Part shown: positions 47,262-59,100 of the stretch, piece after piece
Layout of the letters: every line of letters begins with the position of its first letter
Position numbering within the stretch: the first letter of the stretch is position 1
Assembly: GCF_022539665.2 (NCBI RefSeq)
Contig: NC_081331.1
Coordinates: forward strand, 9,393,534-9,457,533
Reading direction: 5' to 3'
DNA length: 64,000 nucleotides
DNA from: Daphnia carinata
Lineage: Eukaryota; Arthropoda; Branchiopoda; Diplostraca; Daphniidae
Program-made: the position numbers and the translations under genes
Notes under the pieces: model-generated
Database searches by the model: none
The model's input: only the letters and a program-made list of their open reading frames with translations
Told to the model about the DNA's origin: nothing

Positions 47262-49301
47262 ATGTCTAAAGTATTAGGGAAAATAGGGGAGAAAAAGGGA
47301 AAAAATCTTGGTGGTCAAAACTCAAGCAGGCTACCACCAGCATTATCTATTCCTCAAGTATTCATCACAAGTGAAGATGATTCAACTCCACCACCGATTC
47401 ATAAGGAAGGTTTTCCAATTAATATGATGCCACAAGGCCAAGGATATACTAAAGATGAAGATGCTGCTTCAACTGCCCCGTTACTGGACTCTGGAGCCAC
47501 CACTCCACTGTGTGAGGAACCAACAGTTCCCTATGTTAATATGGGAACTTTTCTTGCAAGTATATCATGTAATTTAAATGCAATATGTTGTCAACGATTT
47601 ACCAAAACTTTTGGTTTTAGGTTCTCAAAAGCTAAAAAATGAAATTAGTTCTGAAGAAATCTGTCTTTCATCTTTTGATGCAGACAAAGACTTGGAAACA
47701 TGTTCTAAGGAGTCGGAGTGTGACAATCAACTTAATCTTCCTGATTATCCATTTGTTAAGTGGCCATGGAAGTACATCAGAATATTTTCAACCCTCGTCG
47801 CTGTTCTGGCGATTTTGGCCTGTTTTAGTTCCTCGGCAACATTAATTGCTCATTTGCCTCGACGATGTGATCCTTCCACTGAATGGTGGCAAGGAAAATT
47901 TTCTACGAAATTTTTCCTGCCTCATTTAACGATGCCGACGGTATGGTACACTCGCTACAATAGCTTTATTATGTTCTTAATAAGTGCGCACTGTTGCGCT
48001 TCCAAAATAGGTGACGGTGTTGGAGATCTGCGTGGAATTACGATGAAACTAGATTATCTGCAAAAGCAATTACATGTTGATGCTTTGCGACTCAGTTCTA
48101 TTTGCGAAGCTAACAACTATCCGGAACATTACTTGGATATTATCAACGCGTCAAAAGTTGACCCGCATCTGGGCGATGTCAATGAGCTTCACGTCTTATT
48201 AACGGATCTGGAAAAAAGAAACATGAGTTTAATAATAGATATACCCGTCGACCGGATACCTGGAGTGATTGGAAGCTCCAAAGTTGCTGACAGACAACAC
48301 GTTCTGGTGGAAAATGTATTGAGATTTTGGCTTCTTCAAGGCGTCCATGGATTTTACCTAAAAGTACTACTATTTTCGTGCATCAATATTATATGGCCCT
48401 CCTAGTTAAGATTAGTGCTTAAATTTTTGTTTTGTTTTCAAAACAGGGACTCGATACGTTCGTTCACCAACCGGATCTGTGGAAGTGCGTAGCCCAATGG
48501 AAAACACTGGTGGACAACTTTAGCAGTAGGTTTTCAAAACGAAGAGTCTTGGTGGTTTCTTCCGATTTCATCCATCAGTATTCGCTGCAACATCCACTGC
48601 ACGTTCGTAATGTGTTGAATCAGGTCGATCTGCTCGATCATAACTTGAATCTTGAGAGGCCAGCAAGATTAGAAGAACAAATCCGGGAAGGACTAACTTG
48701 GGACAGCGACGTCGATAAACCTTGGATTATGTGGAACGTCGGTACGGTCGGAAAATCTAGAATAGCGACTTCTCTCGAGGAAAGCAATGGCTGTGTTTTC
48801 CCCCTTGGAGTTTTAATGCTTGCCCTCTGTCTACCTGGTTCAGCTTCGGTATTGTACGGTGATGAACTTGGCCTACAAAACACAGCCAACTCCTCCATAT
48901 TAGAACTTGAAAGCACTTCAGTCATGCAATGGGACTCTCAATGTGTTGACAGTTCTCAAGAATCTTTTGGTAAACTTTCGGAGATTCGTAAAGACGCGCT
49001 TCCGTTACATATAAATGCAATACTCAAATATGACAATGCTGTCGTTGAATCTCGTTCGCACAACTATGCTTTCAAAATGCTACCCAACAACACGGTGGTA
49101 ATTGAACGTTTTTATCCCCGAAGGCATCGCTACTTGTTAATTTTGAATCTCGGTATAAGAAATGTAACTCATGATCTTTCGAAAACCTATTTTGGCGGAT
49201 TTGCGTTGGTCAGTTCAACAGGTCGGAAGCATGGTTATGTAAAACTAAACGAACTAAATCTGTCACCTGGCGAAGGCCTTTTGTTGTTGTTAGACAAGTG
49301 A
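47262..49301 (+). CDS. SLC3A2: SLC3A2/4F2hc-like amino-acid transporter heavy chain, four exons (one-base frame break)
   Basis: Exons: 47262-47559, 47621-47940, 48011-48363 and 48447-49301, about 608 residues. The N-terminus (about 150 residues) is cytosolic and Ser/Pro/acid-rich. A WPWKYIRIFSTLVAVLAILA segment forms the single type II membrane span, followed by PRRC (the cysteine position used for the disulfide to the light chain) and EWWQGK. The ectodomain has the GH13-like fold of the SLC3 family (DGVGDLRGITMKLDYLQ, LHVDAL, GFYLKGLDTF) without the catalytic residues of true amylases. It should act at the plasma membrane as chaperone of LAT-type exchangers. In exon 2 the frame is right up to WWQGK and right again, shifted by one, from about 47903 to the donor at 47940. 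One base appears to be missing at A4T4 47895-47902, so the downstream splice phase works only after correction. Sequencing error or a disabled allele are both possible. Confidence 0.87.
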
Positions 49302-49782
49302 GTTAACAACTATTGCTGGTGCTGATTTGTTTCTATTGCATTATGCGAACTGCGATTTAACAAGTCTATAACGGATATTTTACTAGTGCTCTCGTTCATC
49401 TACTTTATTCTAGTCAAACAATCTAGTCGAGTTTTACGTCTTGTTTTTTAGCTATATTTAATGTGATGTAACTAATTTAGTGGTTAAATAATATACAGGA
49501 TGTCTGATTGATTTATAGTCAGTGTTTGTTTATTTTGGTGAATATCCTGTTGAAAATCCTCTTCAGCAGGGAGGTTAGGTTATTTCAAGTCGTCGTGTGG
49601 ATTCAAAACATCAATGGTACGAAAGTTCCTTGTTAGATTGGAAGTAGTTTGTCTCATGAACTATTTTTAAAATCATGCTTTATAAAGCTAACATAATGGG
49701 AAATATCTTCGTTGAAACTGAAAATTCGGCACCAATTATTCGCATCTGGTGTCCTTATAAGACTACAAAATATTAAGCCCAG
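49302..49782. other. 3' UTR of the SLC3A2-like gene and spacer
   Basis: Contains CTAGTCA at 49410 and CTAGTCG at 49423. No TTC28 upstream exon or other coding sequence is visible here. Confidence 0.4.
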
Positions 49783-52584
49783 CAGACGGTTCAACACACC
49801 AAACACTTTGCGCATCCAGCCAATTGGGCAGGTTTCGTCCTTGTAGGAGCGGACGTGAGGCTGTCTAAAGACGGCCAATAACATCCCGGCGTCCATCTTT
49901 TTCCTGCAAAGCGATCCGGGTGATCGTCTGACTCACTGTTCGGCCAGTCTCCAGGCTCTGCTGGGATTGACTACCCTCTCTTTGCTGGCCATTCCTGGCC
50001 ATAAACTGCTGGCCAGTTCTGAAGCCTCAACTGACGATATAACGGCCGCATTGCGCAACGCGACTGTCCAGCTTGGCCTACGCGATTTGGAGAGCGAGAG
50101 CGCGATATCCCCGTTCCAGTTAAATTATGGCGTCTGCCCGGCTGCCACGAATTGTTGGCCTCGCTCGGCTTCGACCTGATGGAAATCGGACGTAACGAAG
50201 TGACGCTCAGGACGGGAAAACTGGCCAATAAGCGCAACATCCAATTCGCCCTTCAAGCCCTTTTGGTTCTGTTCGGTAGGTCCGGTTCCTGGAACCCTTT
50301 TCCATGTTCTCCAGTTTTCTTGTATCTCTTTATTCATTTGGCCTTTTCGGTTAGAAATTTTAGACACTCCTACGAGCCTATCACTGGACTCGTCCAGCTC
50401 TGTAGAGAGCCTCACATCCTACGAGGAAGAAGAAGAGCAGGAACAAGACGGAACGTCCAACAACCAACCCAACGTTGTATCTAATCGAGCCGCACGTTCC
50501 GCACATCTGTTGGCAACAACAGCAGAACATCTGGAGGAACCAATGGAACTGGAAGAGTAGGAACATCAACCATCAAACTTATTCCAGTTTGGTGTCCCGT
50601 CGGATGCCATTGTCAGCCAGCGTCAAGTCGGCTTTCAGCAGTTACGTTCGCAGCGGCTGCCGGGGCGAACCCGATGGCCGTACGGCCGTCGGAGGCGATT
50701 CCCGCGGCCGAGAAAGTGACGCCGCCTTTACTCCCAGTCCCGTTGATCCTGTACATCGCACAAGTAAATTTATTTAGCATTTTAAAAATGCAATTGTTAG
50801 TTGCCAAATTTCATTCTTTTCGGTATTAAAGACTTGGGTCATAGAGGAGGACAGAATGGTGGCATCGCTGGACTGCTGGCTGGTATGTCCAGCAGTGCCG
50901 GAAGCGATCGAGGAGTTCCAGTACCGAGTCTACGTATGTCGCTGACGTTGGCCCATCAATCTAAAATTCGTTACATGTACTGCTCGCGTCAAAGTTTGGC
51001 GCCTCAGGGGAACAGCTCGCCGGCCAGCGAGATGGGCACGCCCATGCAAAGCAGTGGCAGCAACAACCCTTCGCGTCCCGATTCGTCTTCCACCACTACC
51101 AGTTCGGCTGACTGGGAAAGCGGATTGTCCACCGTCCGTCGCCAGCCGCCCATTTCCACCTCGCTGGGCAAAGGCCAAACGTCCAATGCTCGCAAACTGG
51201 AGGATATAAACGCATTCAACGAATCCCGTTTGAGGTTAGATGCTAAACAACACAATGACCTGCAGAACAACACAATGGCCGACGCTCGTTCACTGTCCCG
51301 TTTCCAGCCACCAGGTGGCTTCGCCGCTGGACTTAAAAGACAGATGGCTCGTCATCAAACCGTGGCCGATGATAAAGAAAACAGCAACAATGGCAAAACA
51401 GGATCGGCTCCTTCTGGCTCATTGGACACGCTCGATCGCATAAGCGTCCGAAGCGAGCTGGCCAAGGCTCCGTCGGCTTTCCCAGTTGCTGGGCCAGCTA
51501 TGCAACAACGTCGTCGCCATCGATTCGTAGAGCGTCAACTGGACGATGACACGGACTCGGTGATTTGCGAGACCAATGCCACGCCCGATCGTGAAGCTAT
51601 TCACGATCGGTTCACGACTGTAAGCGAACGTTTCTCGGCCGCCGTGTTCCATGCCTCGAAACCGGACAAGCTAGTAATTGCCAAAGCGGCAACCGCGGCT
51701 ACGAGGACGCTCCATAAAGGAGGCACAACTCAGCCGTCTATGACCAACCAATGGCCGGTAGACAACTGTTCATCGGATCACGAAATGGAAGCGTCCAGCG
51801 TCATCTATTCATTACGTCCAGGAGAGTCGGAATTGTCCAGCGGAATCCATTTGTCGCACAATGCCGGTTCGCGTAGCATCCAAGATCACATCATCGCAAG
51901 GCAGATGAATCGACTCAACCGTGAAATGACCATTTCTCATGTGCATCACGAACGAAACTTGGCCTTGGCCTCGCTCCTCCCCTTTCCCAGCTGCTAGTTA
52001 ACACGTATGACCCTAACGGCAACTTGGTGACAACAGCGGCAACAGGATCCAGCAGCGTCACGTCGTTCGAGGATGTTTTCAATTCATTCGATAAAATCTC
52101 ATTGGCTGACACGGTGGCGGAACTCGTGGATAAAACAGAACCATCCGCTTTGAATAAGAACCTTGGCTACGCCAAACGACCACCTCCCCGCCCTACCAAA
52201 TTGCAACTATTCGGCTCATTGTGGGGCGCGTCGAGTGGAACGTTCCATGCCACTGGATCACGGCTACAACATCGAATTAGCGTGTTTGACACGTCTTCCC
52301 CCGAAGCGGAGATGTCAACTTCTTCCGCCACGATGACCCTGCGTCATGGAATTTTAGATATGACGAGACGAGACGAAGCCGACGGCCGTTCCATGACCGA
52401 TTCCAACTACAGTGGCTATTCCCCTCATCGTAACTTGAAATTGTCGACTGTCATGCCTCATCAGCAGCACTCGAATGTCGGTCGAGCCGCAGACTCGTCC
52501 GCCATTAGTAAGGACAACAAGAGTAACACGATTCACGCTGTTGCCATCATCGAACCTGACTCAAGAGCCAACGACATCGCTTGA
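49783..52584 (+). pseudogene. TTC28: TTC28-like 3' fragment: 5'-truncated with four frame breaks
   Basis: Segments: 49783-50275, intron 50276-50363, 50364-50763, intron 50764-50831, 50832-52584. Matching TTC28 regions appear in order: TVQHTKHFAHPANWAGFVLVGAD, cut here as HFAHPANWAGFVLVGAD; IPASIFFLQSDPGDRL with SLQALLGL; LWRLPGCHELLASLGFDLMEI; RTGKLANKRNIQFALQALL; LFDTP with SLSLDSSSS; then a long Ser-rich tail. TTC28 is a very large TPR/CHAT-domain protein of mitosis and the midbody. The TPR and most of the CHAT region are absent, and the neighbouring upstream gene is unrelated. A segment of roughly 95 residues expected between VGADVRLSK and IPASIFF is also missing. Frame changes occur near 49870-49882, 50095-50104, 50558-50560 (TAG) and at C4 51979-51982. 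Splice sites and codons remain well preserved, so a young pseudogene or a misassembled, error-containing copy of a real gene are both open. Confidence 0.78.
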
Positions 52585-54926
52585 ATGCGATGTTCGTTGG
52601 TTTCCGTAATCAATCAGATTTAATTTAGAATCAAAGCTGGTGCCTTATTTTGCCAAATAGATCCATTCCTTGTCGATTTTTTTTTTATTGTTAACGTCCA
52701 ATAAGACAGGTTTCCGTACGATTTAAATTGTATAGGTCCACCATTAACTCATTTATTTGCTACGCAATTCGTTGGGCGCGGTTCAATATCGAAATTGCTC
52801 TGGAAATCGTAAATTTCTCGGAAGACGCTAATTTAATTCAAGTATTCTATTCACGACGGGAAATATCATGTGGAATATTGAGGTGTTGTTTGCAAGTAAA
52901 ATCTCTTTTCTATCATTTCCTTTTAATACGTTGTTCAGCAAGTGCTATTCGTATTACCATACCCCACGATTTGTGAATATTCTCGACATTTACATACAAC
53001 GTGTTTGTATGTGTTTTTTTTAACGTAGAGAACGAATGCTTGCTACAATAGAAAATTGTTTATTTAATCAATTCCTTGTTTAATGAGTTTCACTTTATTT
53101 AATGAGTTTCTGTTGGCCGGTAACTGTTTAACAGGTTCTTTACTTGTTTCAGAGTAATCACCAGGCATTACGGAGGCAGAGGAACAGCAACTGATGTTGA
53201 TTGATTAATCGTGGGAGTCGATTTTGTTAACGATTCGAACTGTTGCCGGAATCCCTTCATTGAACGGTAAGTAGCTCAATAGTGAAAACAGTGGCGTAGT
53301 ATCCTGAACGTCCGAAAAAAACATCAGTTTTATCAGGAGCTAGTAGTGCATTCAACAACACGCTTAAGGCTTCGAACCATTGCACTTTCAAGCGGTGCGT
53401 ATCCCAACAAAACTAAGTTCAGCCAATACATTTCAGATAGTCAATTACCAAGACAAAATGAAAGAAACATTTGAACAGTTTTTTCAAAAGATTTTGTTGA
53501 CAATGTTCCACTTAATACAACGATTTGCGTCTATCATGGCCAAAGGAGAGTTGGTTGTCCTTTACACGAAAGGATAACATTACCTGATGCAAGGCGAAAT
53601 TACTGCAAATGTAACGGCTATTTTTTTTTCTCGCCGCATCTCGCCTAGCTATGCTGCCAGATAGCGCCGACCTATTAAGCCCGATTTTTCGTACAAAAAT
53701 GTGTGGCTTAACATTTTGACTTGAAATTTATTTTATCCTAAGCTATTATAATCAATATTAAAAACGGAGTCTAAATAATATATTAGTTTTCCTACAATTA
53801 AGCGGTTTTTGAATGGATTGGAATCAAATGGTTTTATCAAAACCACTTTCAATTTAAATAACTCATAAACTATTAATCCCAATTCAAAGTGAACTTTATT
53901 TCCGACATCCTCATTAATTTTTGAATCCAAATCGTATATATTTTTTTCTTTTTAATACGCGCACACGCCATCTTTACTGGGCATTGTAATACATCAAGTA
54001 TGTCTATCCAAGGACACGAAGAAAATATTTAAAAAATAAGGGTCCTTTCATTTTTCTTTTCTCCTTTTTAAGGTAAAGTGAGAAGCATTCGAAGCAAAAA
54101 CGCGTCGAGGATTCCAAAAGAAAAAAAAATGTAAATTTTCGAGATGCCAAAATCATGGTCGCCGGCTAAAGGCAATTTTTATCAAAATGCGGACTTGTTT
54201 CGATCTTCTAACAGTTCAAACAGAGAAAAACTTGACAGGAATAAAACATGAAAATCACAAAATGATGATGAGGAAGCTGAAGAACAGGAAGAAAAGAAAA
54301 ACAAACAAACAAAAAAAAACGTCTAAGGTATAGCTATCTATATGAAGAAGAGATTTGCAACCGATCGTCTGATTACGCGCGTTGCTTTGGAATGCAACGG
54401 GCGCGCTGGGGCTCGACCCACAGGTGTTTTCCTTTCTCCTTCCTTTTTCTTTTACCTCTTCTTGTATTCGTTTTCGTTTCGGTGGTTGGTGTGCGTGTGT
54501 ATGTCGGGGGGGGGGGGGAGCTCAATTCATATTCCGGACATCGATTTTTTTTTAAATTTTTTTTCTTTTTTTTTTCTTTTTTGTTTTAAAACACAACCAC
54601 CCAAATAATCATAATCGTAACCATAAAGGCATCCTCTTTCCACTCCTTATATTATTGTTATACATTTTTTTTCCAGTCGAAAATAACGCAAAGGACGCAT
54701 AAAAAAATACATGCTGTAAAAAAAAGTGGGAAACAAACGAAAAAAAAAAAATGCGAGAAAACAAATCTGCCCGGCTTCTGGCGCAATCGGAGCAAATAGT
54801 TGAACTTCTTTTTTGTTGTTGTTGTTTGGTTTTCTTTTAAAAACAGTTACGATTGTTTATACACAACATCGTTTTTGTTGTTTTCCTATAAACATTTCTG
54901 CCGAGATATTAAAAAAAAGGCCTTAC
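52585..54926. other. Intergenic, AT-rich, no gene supported
   Basis: Contains G12 near 54507-54518 and long T/A runs at 54545-54590 and 54718-54750. Short frames have no domains. Downstream exons for the candidate start exon at 54927-54989 were looked for here without success. Confidence 0.35.
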
Positions 54927-54989
54927 CTCGGAAGAATCATGCACCGACATGACAACAGGTAGATAGTCTGCAAATGATGTCAGCTTCAT
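54927..54989 (-). CDS. Candidate first coding exon of an unidentified gene (partial)
   Basis: On the minus strand ATG 54989-54987 (ACACCATGA) opens 21 codons (MKLTSFADYLPVVMSVHDSSE) ending exactly at a strong donor GAG|GTAAGG (54926-54921). No stop or low complexity intervenes. The next exon, expected at lower coordinates, was not found. The 706 bp inverted-repeat element starts only 34 bases upstream, which may have separated the exon from its promoter. Family unknown; chance occurrence cannot be excluded for so short a piece. Confidence 0.3.
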
Positions 54990-55022
54990 GGTGTCAGGCC
55001 TATAGTGCAAGCTGGGCGTTAT

Positions 55023-55728
55023 TTGTTAATTACCAGAGGGATCGTGTAACGATCCCGAAAGGTAATTGTAATTGTGCTAGAAATAAATGAAGAGACGACC
55101 CTAAGGGTGTAGACCCATTTATTTAGCTCTTTAAAGACAAAAAAACAAAGGAACATCTATTCCTTTCCTAATGCCTGGATACGCCCCCTCTCTTCAGACT
55201 TATTTCACCAGGGCTTGTAACAACTTTAACAACATAAACAACCAAACAAAACAATGATTATGAAATCAGTGATGGACCAGAGAAAAAACCTGACGTAATT
55301 CTGACAGGGGGAAAAAACTCTGTCCGTAACGGTCATGAAAAAAGGTAACAACAGTAGTGTCATTCTAAGATCCACTCGTTAAGAAAAGACACAACAAAAA
55401 ATTGCAGTTCTTCTATAGCTGCCATCTCGCCAGGGGTTTTCTTAGCCATGAAGCTGATTTGCTGGACGTTCGTTGGACTGATTCCAGTTATGACCACTGC
55501 CTCCGCTGAAACCTCTGGGCTTTCTGGCTTGGTTTACTCTATCAAAAACCAAAATATAATGAAAATACAAAAGGCTGACGGATATCAAACCACATAATAA
55601 TTCTCCATAAATGAAGCCAGGGTGGGTCTGGGTAGGAGACAGACCCTTAGGGTCGTCTCTTCATTTATTTTTAGCACAATTACAATTACCTTTCGGGATC
55701 GTTACACGATCCCTCTGGTAATTAACAA
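55023..55728. mobile_element. 706 bp non-autonomous element with 86 bp terminal inverted repeats
   Basis: The left arm (55023-55108, beginning TTGTTAATTACCAGAGGGAT) and right arm (55643-55728) are reverse complements with about one mismatch. Each arm contains its own perfect palindrome, GGGATCGTGTAACGATCCC, close to the tip. The ~534 bp interior has no ORF. The architecture is that of a MITE or small foldback DNA transposon mobilised in trans. No target-site duplication is obvious at the boundaries chosen, so superfamily is undetermined and the tips could be off by a few bases. Confidence 0.8.
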
Positions 55729-55838
55729 TTGTGCTGCGAAATGCCATTTCGTTAGACCCTAAGGGTGACTTTGTAGATTTGTTTAAATGTGAGTTTGCTT
55801 CTTATATAAACGGTCCGTGAAAATATAGTTCTCGTTTA

Positions 55839-55843
55839 TCTAA
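55839..55843. repeat. Target-site duplication TCTAA, left copy
   Basis: TCTAA directly precedes the LTR at 55844 and recurs at 60651-60655 directly after the other LTR, as expected of a 5 bp retroviral-type integration duplication. Confidence 0.9.
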
Positions 55844-56014
55844 TGTAATGTCCTGTGTTATATCAATCCAGCAACTAGTCGGATGCCAATGATTCAATTT
55901 AGATTAGGCGGATAGGTTGTGACCATGCTCCTTGGCTGGCTATCACGTACTGTATTCGTCTCTAGTCCCCCCACATAGCAACAGCGCTATCTGGTGGCTG
56001 TATCAAACATTACA
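55844..56014 (-). repeat. 3' LTR of the Ty3/gypsy element (171 bp)
   Basis: Starts TGTAATG and ends CATTACA, so the ends are inverted and carry TG...CA. It differs from the 5' LTR at a single position that I can see (GCGCTATC here, GCGTTATC there). Confidence 0.95.
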
Positions 56015-56108
56015 TCACATCCAACCTTTAACAAATGAAAACACAAAGAAAAAGGACACATACTCTGTATCACATGGATGGATGACCAAAATTTCTAGGT
56101 TGACTGCG

Positions 56109-59100
56109 TTACGAGGGTAGCACTGAGTTGCAAGAATAGTCATACATTACGACAAGAAAAAATTGTGATACGAAATTTGACAACAGGTAGAGAACACAGC
56201 TACATGAGCGAATCAATGGTTTTCGGTTGCTAGTTGACTTCGTAATCTTCGAATCTCTTCGGGAGGTTACAGTTGCGTCTGGGCGACCGGTTGGCCTTTG
56301 GTGACCGATGTGTTCTCCTGGATCTGGAGTGTTGGAGTCAACAGGGCTTTCCGGTTCTGTTCTCTCCCTGTCGTTGCTCGGCACATTTCCTAAAAGATTT
56401 TCGTTATGCTGATTTTGCTGATCAAGTTCTTCGTCTTCTTCGGGGTTGCAATGAACGTCTGGGCTTCCGACTGTTCCGGTTACTTCTTTGAAGTAAAAAA
56501 TGTTTCGAGTGACTGTGTGGGTCCCGCGGCTTGCTGTGATCATGTTCCCTTTGACAGCGACTACAGTGTAGATTTCCGGATGGAAGGGAGGGTCAATCTT
56601 GTTGCGGACGCTGTCTTTTCGGAGAAGAACCTTGTCGCCTAAGTTGAATACGCGGAGTTGAGCGTGCTTGTCTGCGTGTTTTTTCATGTTCGCTTTTTGT
56701 TGGGCATCTTTCAGGCGGATTTTGTCGTCTGTTGCGTTAGAGTTGGTGAATTCTGGAATCCGTGTTCTTAGCGGCCGGCCAAATAACGCGGTTGCAGGTG
56801 GTACTCCTGTTGTTGAGTGGGGTGTTGCCCGATAGTTTAAAAGGAATGTAGAGATGTTCTCTTTCCATGACAGACCTTCGCCGGCCAAACACCGGATTGT
56901 TTTCTTCAGGGTCTTCATAAAACGTTCGACGCCACCGTTAGCTTGTGGCCACAGAGGGGTGACTTTGCGATGTTGAAAGTTGAATTCCTCCGCGAAGTCT
57001 TTCATATTCTTGCTCGAGAATGGTGGACCGTTGTCACTTTTGAGTGTTGTTGGGATGCCAAACATGGCGAAAACCTCTTTCAATCTGGGGATTACGGCGT
57101 TCGCCGATGTGCTGGAGACTTTTTGTATGACCGGGTAACGTGAGTAATAGTCATAGATTACAAGAAGATGATTGTTATCGGGCAATTGTGCAAAATCCAC
57201 GCTGATCTCGGTCCATGGCCCGGACGGGAGCTGTGACATCAGCAGAGGTTCAGGTCGCACAGTTGGGTTGGCTGCCATGCATGGGATGCAAGAGCTAATC
57301 CTTATTTCGACCAGCTTGTCTATTCCAGGGAACCACACTTTTTCTCTGATCAGGCTTTTCGTCTTCACAATTCCCGGATGACATTGGTGCGCTGTCTTTA
57401 TTACGCGATCAGTGAGCTCTTGGGGAATGACCAGCTTCGAACCCTTAAGCAGTAGTAGACCTTCAGTGGATTGTACTCGTGACAGTTGGTTCAGGACAAG
57501 TTTGAATGCTCTGACGCGCTCGGACTCACCAGGCGTTAGGTTTTCTTGTTTGGTGTCACGTTTGCGATCAAGTATTTTAGCTATGGCCTGGATCGCTTTG
57601 TCTCGTGCGGTAGCTTCTGCCACTTCCTTGATGGTAACGGCTTTTGGTGCTGACGTCATTGCGATGTGGTTGACATAGTTCTCAGCGATTACTTCTTCTC
57701 TTGACGGGGTCCTGTTCTGATGGGCTGGATGGCGTGAGATGAAGTCAGCCGGGTTGTTCTTACCGGGTTGATACTTGACTTCAAACTCGTATTGCTGAAG
57801 CTTGAGTAACCATCTTTCAATTCGGGCTGGAGGTTGAATCAACGGTTTGTTGAAAATGGTTTCCAGTGGCTTATGGTCCGTTATTACTGAGAACTTGTTA
57901 CCTATGAGATACAAATGAAAATGCAGTATTGCCCAGGTGATTGCGAGAGCTTCGTGCTCTGTTTGGGAGTAGCGAGATTCGACGTCGGTTAAACGTCTGC
58001 TGGCGAACGCGACTGGGGTTTGACTGGTGTCTTTTGATGTTTGCGCTAGGATCGCACCAAGCCCGGTTGGGCTGGCGTCAACAATTAAAGAAGTCGATTT
58101 TTTTACGTCGTAGTACGCCAGCGTTACTGCATTCTTTAGACGGTTCTTGAGCTCCTGAAATGCTGTTTGTTCTTTGGTACTCCATGCCCATTCGGTTTTC
58201 TTGTGGGTGAGTTTTCTCAAAGGTTCACTGATGCTTGCAGCGTCCGCTATGAACCTACTGCAGAATGTAATCATGCCGAGGAAACTTGATACCTCGTCCG
58301 GTCCAGATGGATGGGCGGCTTCGTCGATAGCCTGAACCTTGGCTTTGTCAGGGGCGATCCCGTCTTCGCTAAAGTGAAGACCAAAATACGTGACTTCCCT
58401 GTTCCCGAACTCACATTTTCCAAAGTTGAGGGTGAGGTTGCGCTCCTGGAGCCTTCGTAGCACTTTCCGAAGATTCTGGTCATGTTCACCTCTGGATCTT
58501 CCGGTCACGAGTATATCGTCGCTGCGGTTGACGACACCGGGAATGCCACTAATTATTTGCCTTATGACATCGTCGAAGATTTCTGCGGCGCAGTTTATGC
58601 CAAAGTTAAGTCTCTTGTAGCGGAACAGTCCACGATGGCTAGCGAAAGTTGTGATGAAACGAGATTCCGGCATGAGCTCTAACTGATGGTAACCTTGGTT
58701 CATGTCGAGCTTTGAAAAGAATTTGGCTCCATTTAAATCGACCACGAGGTCTTCGATGGTGGGAATGACGTGGCGGGTGCGCATTATTGCCTTGTTTGGA
58801 GCGCGCATGTCTACGCACACACGAAACTTGCCGGGCTGCTTTGGTTTTGGAACCACAATACAGGGTGATACCCATGGGGTTGGACCTTCCGTAACTGGTT
58901 CGATGATATCTTCTTGCAAAAGCTTTTGAATCTCCTCCTCGACGGCTTTCCTGAGATGGAACCCAACACGCCGGTGTTTCTGCGTGACTGGAGGAACCGA
59001 TGGGTCGATGTGTAGTTTCACGGTGTAATTCTTCATTTTGCCAGTGCCTTTGAAGAGTGAGGTAAATTCGCATTTTAGCTGTTCGTATCTGGCTTGTGTA

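Noticed and set aside
51915-52112. Minus-strand frames within the TTC28-like and nerfin-1 regions
   Set aside because: Shadows of plus-strand coding sequence with family matches.
56273-56642. Plus-strand frames antisense to pol
   Set aside because: Antisense shadows of the retrotransposon polyprotein.
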